From Sipunculus nudus (Eukaryota; Annelida; Sipuncula; Golfingiida; Sipunculidae): DNA of 64,000 nucleotides. Both the position numbers and the translations under genes were made by a program. The notes beneath the pieces were generated by a model that was not told where the DNA came from, searched no databases, and saw nothing but the letters and a program-made list of their open reading frames with translations. The stretch covers positions 26,337,479 to 26,401,478 of the forward strand of contig CM049321.1 in NCBI GenBank assembly GCA_026874595.1, read 5' to 3'. This document shows positions 60,198 through 64,000 of this stretch, in pieces (within the stretch, counting starts at the first letter, position 1; each line of letters begins with the position of its first letter).

Positions 60198-62576
60198 GTC
60201 AGTATGGTAGTTATTTGGTGTTTTTGCGGTAGTTAATGTAGATAAACCTTCATAGTGAGACCAGTTTGCTATTTAGTGTGTTCATGTCATTATTAATTTA
60301 TTATGTTCATATTTTAGATCAGTAAAAGTAGAAACTTTTTGTTGCTTTGATTATACTTTCTGATGACATTGAAAGTCACAATATTCTCTTGTCAAAGGTT
60401 AGAAACTGACATTTTTATAATGAATCTTAATTGAAAGTTAAAATCAAATTAAATTCATTGCCATATAAGCAAAAGTAAAAACTTTAATTTAGTCAATCTT
60501 TATTTTGAGCAAAATGTGAATGTGCCATAAATATGCTTGAGTTATATCAGTTCTGTCATTGTAACATGATTTTATAAATTTTGTGTCATGTAAACAGAAT
60601 ACCTAAAAGTTAACTGAATTAATCTTTATTGTTTGTACATTAGGAAGGAACTGTTGTTGTTTCTTGTTTCTTATTTTTTTCTCTGTTAGGCAACACATTT
60701 AATTATACAGTAATTAATAATGTTTATTAATACTCTTTGTTTTTGTTACTGATCAAAATGAATGATATCTTTTACCATTATATTAATATTAAATTATATT
60801 TGTATACAGTAATGTGTACATATACCTGCTTATTTTTTTCTTCTTCTATTTTTAACTTTAGTTTTATTGAATGCTGTTTAATATTTGAGAACTCTGGTAA
60901 TATCACAGTACATTAAAATTTATTTTCAAAGACATTTTAGTCATGTTAGTAATTTAAGATTAAAACATTTATGATAATAGAATATATTATTAATGTTCAT
61001 AGGTATATTTCTTGTAATTTTTACCTTAACATGTCCCAGATTTAAAAAATATATATATATAATTAAATTTTTATTTTATTCCTACCAAATTTCTGATATT
61101 GTAAATTTGTGGCTATAATATTTTATAAACATGACATGCTGTGTATTTTATCTGTTGAGAAAACTTTGACACAGTTGAGATAACTTTGACACAGTTGAGA
61201 TAACTTTGACACAGTAGTTATTTTACCATGTTGAAAGGGAAATCTTTATATAAATTTAACCTAATGAGCAATCCATGGAAAATTGAAAAGTAACTTTTGA
61301 AATAATGTTATATAATCAGGTGGAAGCAATTTATGCATGGGATGGATTGAGTTTGTTTTAGGTGGAATGACCCTTTCAGTTTCATGCGGTAGTCATTGGC
61401 ATAAAAGACAAGACTTATGAACCATGGCATGTTATTTATCATTTGAAAATAGTACAAACAGTTTTGATTTTGATATAGATGAACAATTATGAAATGATCA
61501 TATGTTAATTTCATTTTATGGAAAATTGTATACATTAAGTTTGCTTGGTTGTTGACCTTAGTGAATCTTAACATTTGTGAGCCAGATTGAATTTGATATC
61601 CTGAGTGTCATTATTTTCTATGTCTTATGGTAGTGATTGTGATTAGTATTTCATAATGTGGCTTAGAGATTATAATAATCTATCCAATATCATTTGAATT
61701 TTATTGATATGAAAGATGTATTAATGTATTTTTTGTTGTTGTATATTAGATGTAATGGATCAACCTGTTTACTTGAAAAAGTAATATTTATGCATAAACT
61801 AGTTAAACACTTTATATGTGAAATTGAACAGTGTCATATTAAGATTTATTGTAAATTTGAAATGTCATGAGTTAAAATTCTGTATACAAAAACCTTATAT
61901 AAGAGTTTAGATTTATGAGTATTATAAGCCAAAATGTTAAAATATAGAAGTAAATTTAAAATAATATTTGTATTCTTTATTTTGGATAATTTTTCACTAA
62001 ATATTTATGAACATTTTAAAAGTATTATTAAATTTATTATAAATCTGAGGAACATAAGAAATATTTTAAATGCTACAAGTGTCCGAACATGAAAGGGACT
62101 ATTTATTTCATGATAATATTATTCATGGATTGGTGTTTTATATGTGTACCCTCAGCAATTATTCACCTGTGCCATACGATGTGTAACTTGTTTACATATA
62201 CATGGTGTCCTCTGGCATGCATTGATTTGTTTGTGGTGACATAAAATGCTTGTTCTCTTGATTGGCTTTTGAAAAAGGTTTGACAGATTTGAAAATTCTG
62301 CTTTTGGAAGTCCTGTTGCAGAATTGATAAACCTGCTTTTGAGTTAGTATTCCTGGCTAATACCCCTTCATTAAAAATCCAGAAAATAGTCATTTTATCC
62401 TAACGTTAGACCCCAAGAAGTGTGTATAGTATTAAACCAAATACAGTGTTCTGTCTGATGGTAGACGTTTATCATTGAATGGTCTCTTTAATTTATATTA
62501 CATTAAATTTGTAAAAAAATAATTACTTTTGTAATTAAATTATTCTAAACTTCAAGTAAGAATAAGTCACTCTTTG
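60198..62576 (+). other. Intron after the last exon, unique AT-rich part
   Basis: No exon seen. A 21-bp unit (cacagttgagataactttga) is repeated three times at about 61,157-61,215. Confidence 0.55.
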
Positions 62577-62640
62577 TCATAGTGGCATAGTGGTGCTTGA
62601 CTTGTGACTGCAGGGTTGTGGGTTTGAATTCCCTTCAGAC
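62577..62640 (+). mobile_element. tRNA-like SINE head of a different family
   Basis: A-box-like tggcatagtggtgcttgac is followed by B-box-like gtgggtttgaattccc, spaced as in a tRNA. No clear cloverleaf is conserved, so a SINE head fits better than a functional tRNA. SINE copy 4 follows directly. Confidence 0.5.
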
Positions 62641-62664
62641 TGCCCTCACTAAGACTCCTGGCCC

Positions 62665-63060
62665 CACCCGGCTCCTGAGGCATAGGGGTAAAGCACAGGA
62701 CTCAAATTTGGGAGATCATGAGTTTGGATCTAAGCTGAGGCGGTCAGATTTGTCACAGTCAGACCCCCACCCAAAGCACTCTGTAGGCTTAGTGGAAAGG
62801 TTGTATACAACGGCTGTGTTTTACTCACCTGTTGGGGGGGGTTCTTGGTGGTTTTCCCAAGCGATGGGGAAGATTACACACCCAGGGCCTACTGGTGAAG
62901 TAGTCCCCAGGCCTGGTTAAGACCAAGATATAAAATGAGAGGTAGCGTGTGATACTGTCCTGTTACAGGAGTCTGAAACTGGAATTGAATTTTGCAGATG
63001 TACTTATACTTAGTTAAATTAGCATTAAAAAATGGAGGCAATTACCTCCCACATAAAATG
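62665..63060 (+). mobile_element. tRNA-derived SINE, copy 4
   Basis: The head reads cataggggtaaagcacagga with B-box-like catgagtttggatct. The body has cagacccccaccca, cacacccagggcct, aagatataaaatgagag, and the tail ggaggcaattacctccc, matching copy 1. Confidence 0.75.
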
Positions 63061-63564
63061 GTAAAGAAGGTTGATTCTTCTTCATTAAGGAGTGAATGGT
63101 TCCTGTCCATGCATGGAAATCAGGCAAAATGAAGAATGGATAACCCTGTGGGTGCATGTCTATAAAGGCATCTGTTAGGTTGTATGCTCCCCAGGGAGCC
63201 TAGGAAAGCTATAAGAATGAACAGGCCTGTAAACCAGGAAGGTAAATTGCAAAGTCAGATCTCCGACTATAAATCCAACTTTAACCTTTATTGGGCTGTT
63301 GTTAAAGTAAATAACAATATCCCCAGACATTTTTTCTTTGCTCATCTACCGTGCTTTTCTTTTTGTTAAAAGTTAAGATTATTTAACAAAATTTCTGACA
63401 CTGATGATTGAATTTTAAATATTTTAAGAATAATGGAAAGAAAATGTTTTGAAAAATATACAACCTTTTCGCTCTTTCACTCGAAGCCTGGAGAGTTAAA
63501 ATCTAAGCAGAGAGCAGTAAAATTTTTCACTGACCACCACCAGGATGAGCACTGTGCGAGTTCT

Positions 63565-63835
63565 CACAGCTGTGATTCACTTATAAATGAGTGCAACTTT
63601 AGGGTTCCTCAGTAGTATGACCCAGTAATGGGGATGAATGCACACCCAAGACCTGCAGGTGGTGTAGTCACCAGGCCTGGTCAACACCAGGATATAAAAT
63701 GAGAGGAATGGTGTGCTACCACCCTGTCAGGACATTCTAAACTATGGAACCATGTGGATGTACATTAACTTAGTTAAGTTACCATTTAAAAAATGGAGGC
63801 AGTTACCTCTACCAAATAAATATTAAAATAAATAT
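63565..63835 (+). mobile_element. SINE copy 5, 5'-truncated
   Basis: The body and tail of the family are present (gggttcctcagtagtatgac, caccaggatataaaatgag, ggaggcagttacctctacc) but no A/B-box head. 5' truncation is typical of retroposed copies. Confidence 0.7.
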
Positions 63836-64000
63836 TAAAAAGGCCATTCAGACAGAATACTGGACTATTTTGAAGCAGATTTAGGGTTCTAACATCAGGC
63901 TTAAATGACTATTGAATGAATTTGAATGAAGGTGTTCCAGCCAGGAATGCTACTTGAAGTTTGTGGCGGAATTGATACTCAATCCTTTATCACCCGGCTG

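Noticed and set aside
62577-62640. Possible functional tRNA gene
   Set aside because: A- and B-box-like words are present, but no full cloverleaf with an anticodon stem was recognised and it abuts a SINE; treated as a SINE head.

Overview
This is a window of AT-rich, intron-dense animal nuclear DNA. It carries one large protein-coding gene on the + strand, about 2.2 kb to 60.2 kb, open at both ends: the first exon seen already lies inside a domain, and the last one ends on a splice donor. The organism is probably a bivalve mollusc or a close lophotrochozoan. That rests on the repeat content: hairpin-led (GTCC/GTCT)n elements, tandem-array-bearing Helentron/pearl-like elements, tRNA-derived SINEs, and small MITEs ending in CAGTGAAACC. 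No species can be named from sequence alone. Domain and family names below come from recognised sequence patterns; no alignment or database search was run.

The gene resembles SESTD1 (SEC14 domain and spectrin-repeat protein 1). Twenty-four exons can be joined with consistent splice phases into one open frame of 4,207 nt (1,402 complete codons). Residues 1-102 are the C-terminal part of a SEC14/CRAL-TRIO lipid-binding domain. A helical linker and SESTD1-like spectrin repeats follow (residues 103-692), then a Gln/Tyr-rich linker (693-750), then at least six more spectrin-type repeats (751-1402). This is about twice the length of vertebrate SESTD1. Exon lengths and phases in the second block (123-192-109-245-120-192 bp) nearly reproduce those of the first (123-192-115-245-102-192 bp), so the second half looks like an old internal duplication that kept its intron positions.

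The two halves are separated by one intron of about 30.9 kb (20,161-51,011). It holds a candidate alternative first exon at 31,234-31,371 that splices in phase 0 onto the second half. A second candidate first exon lies at 52,610-52,696 in the next intron. Together they suggest short isoforms made only of spectrin repeats, without the SEC14 domain.

Layout: 0-2.2 kb, upstream or intronic sequence with a roughly 302-bp tandem repeat; 2.2-20.2 kb, SEC14 and first spectrin block, with SINE and MITE insertions and a 40-bp minisatellite (16.0-17.3 kb); 20.2-21.2 kb, an array of ~86-bp units that copies the splice donor of the preceding exon; 21.9-27.1 kb, a Helentron/pearl-like element with a satellite core; 27-40 kb, mostly unique intron with the internal promoter candidate; 40.1-45.1 kb, a higher-order repeat of ~330-bp subunits with 60-bp tandems; 45-51 kb, unique intron with a GGATCTG-rich tract; 51.0-60.2 kb, second spectrin block; 60.2-64 kb, intron with more SINE copies. 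No convincing minus-strand gene, rRNA, functional tRNA, CRISPR array or reverse transcriptase gene was seen.
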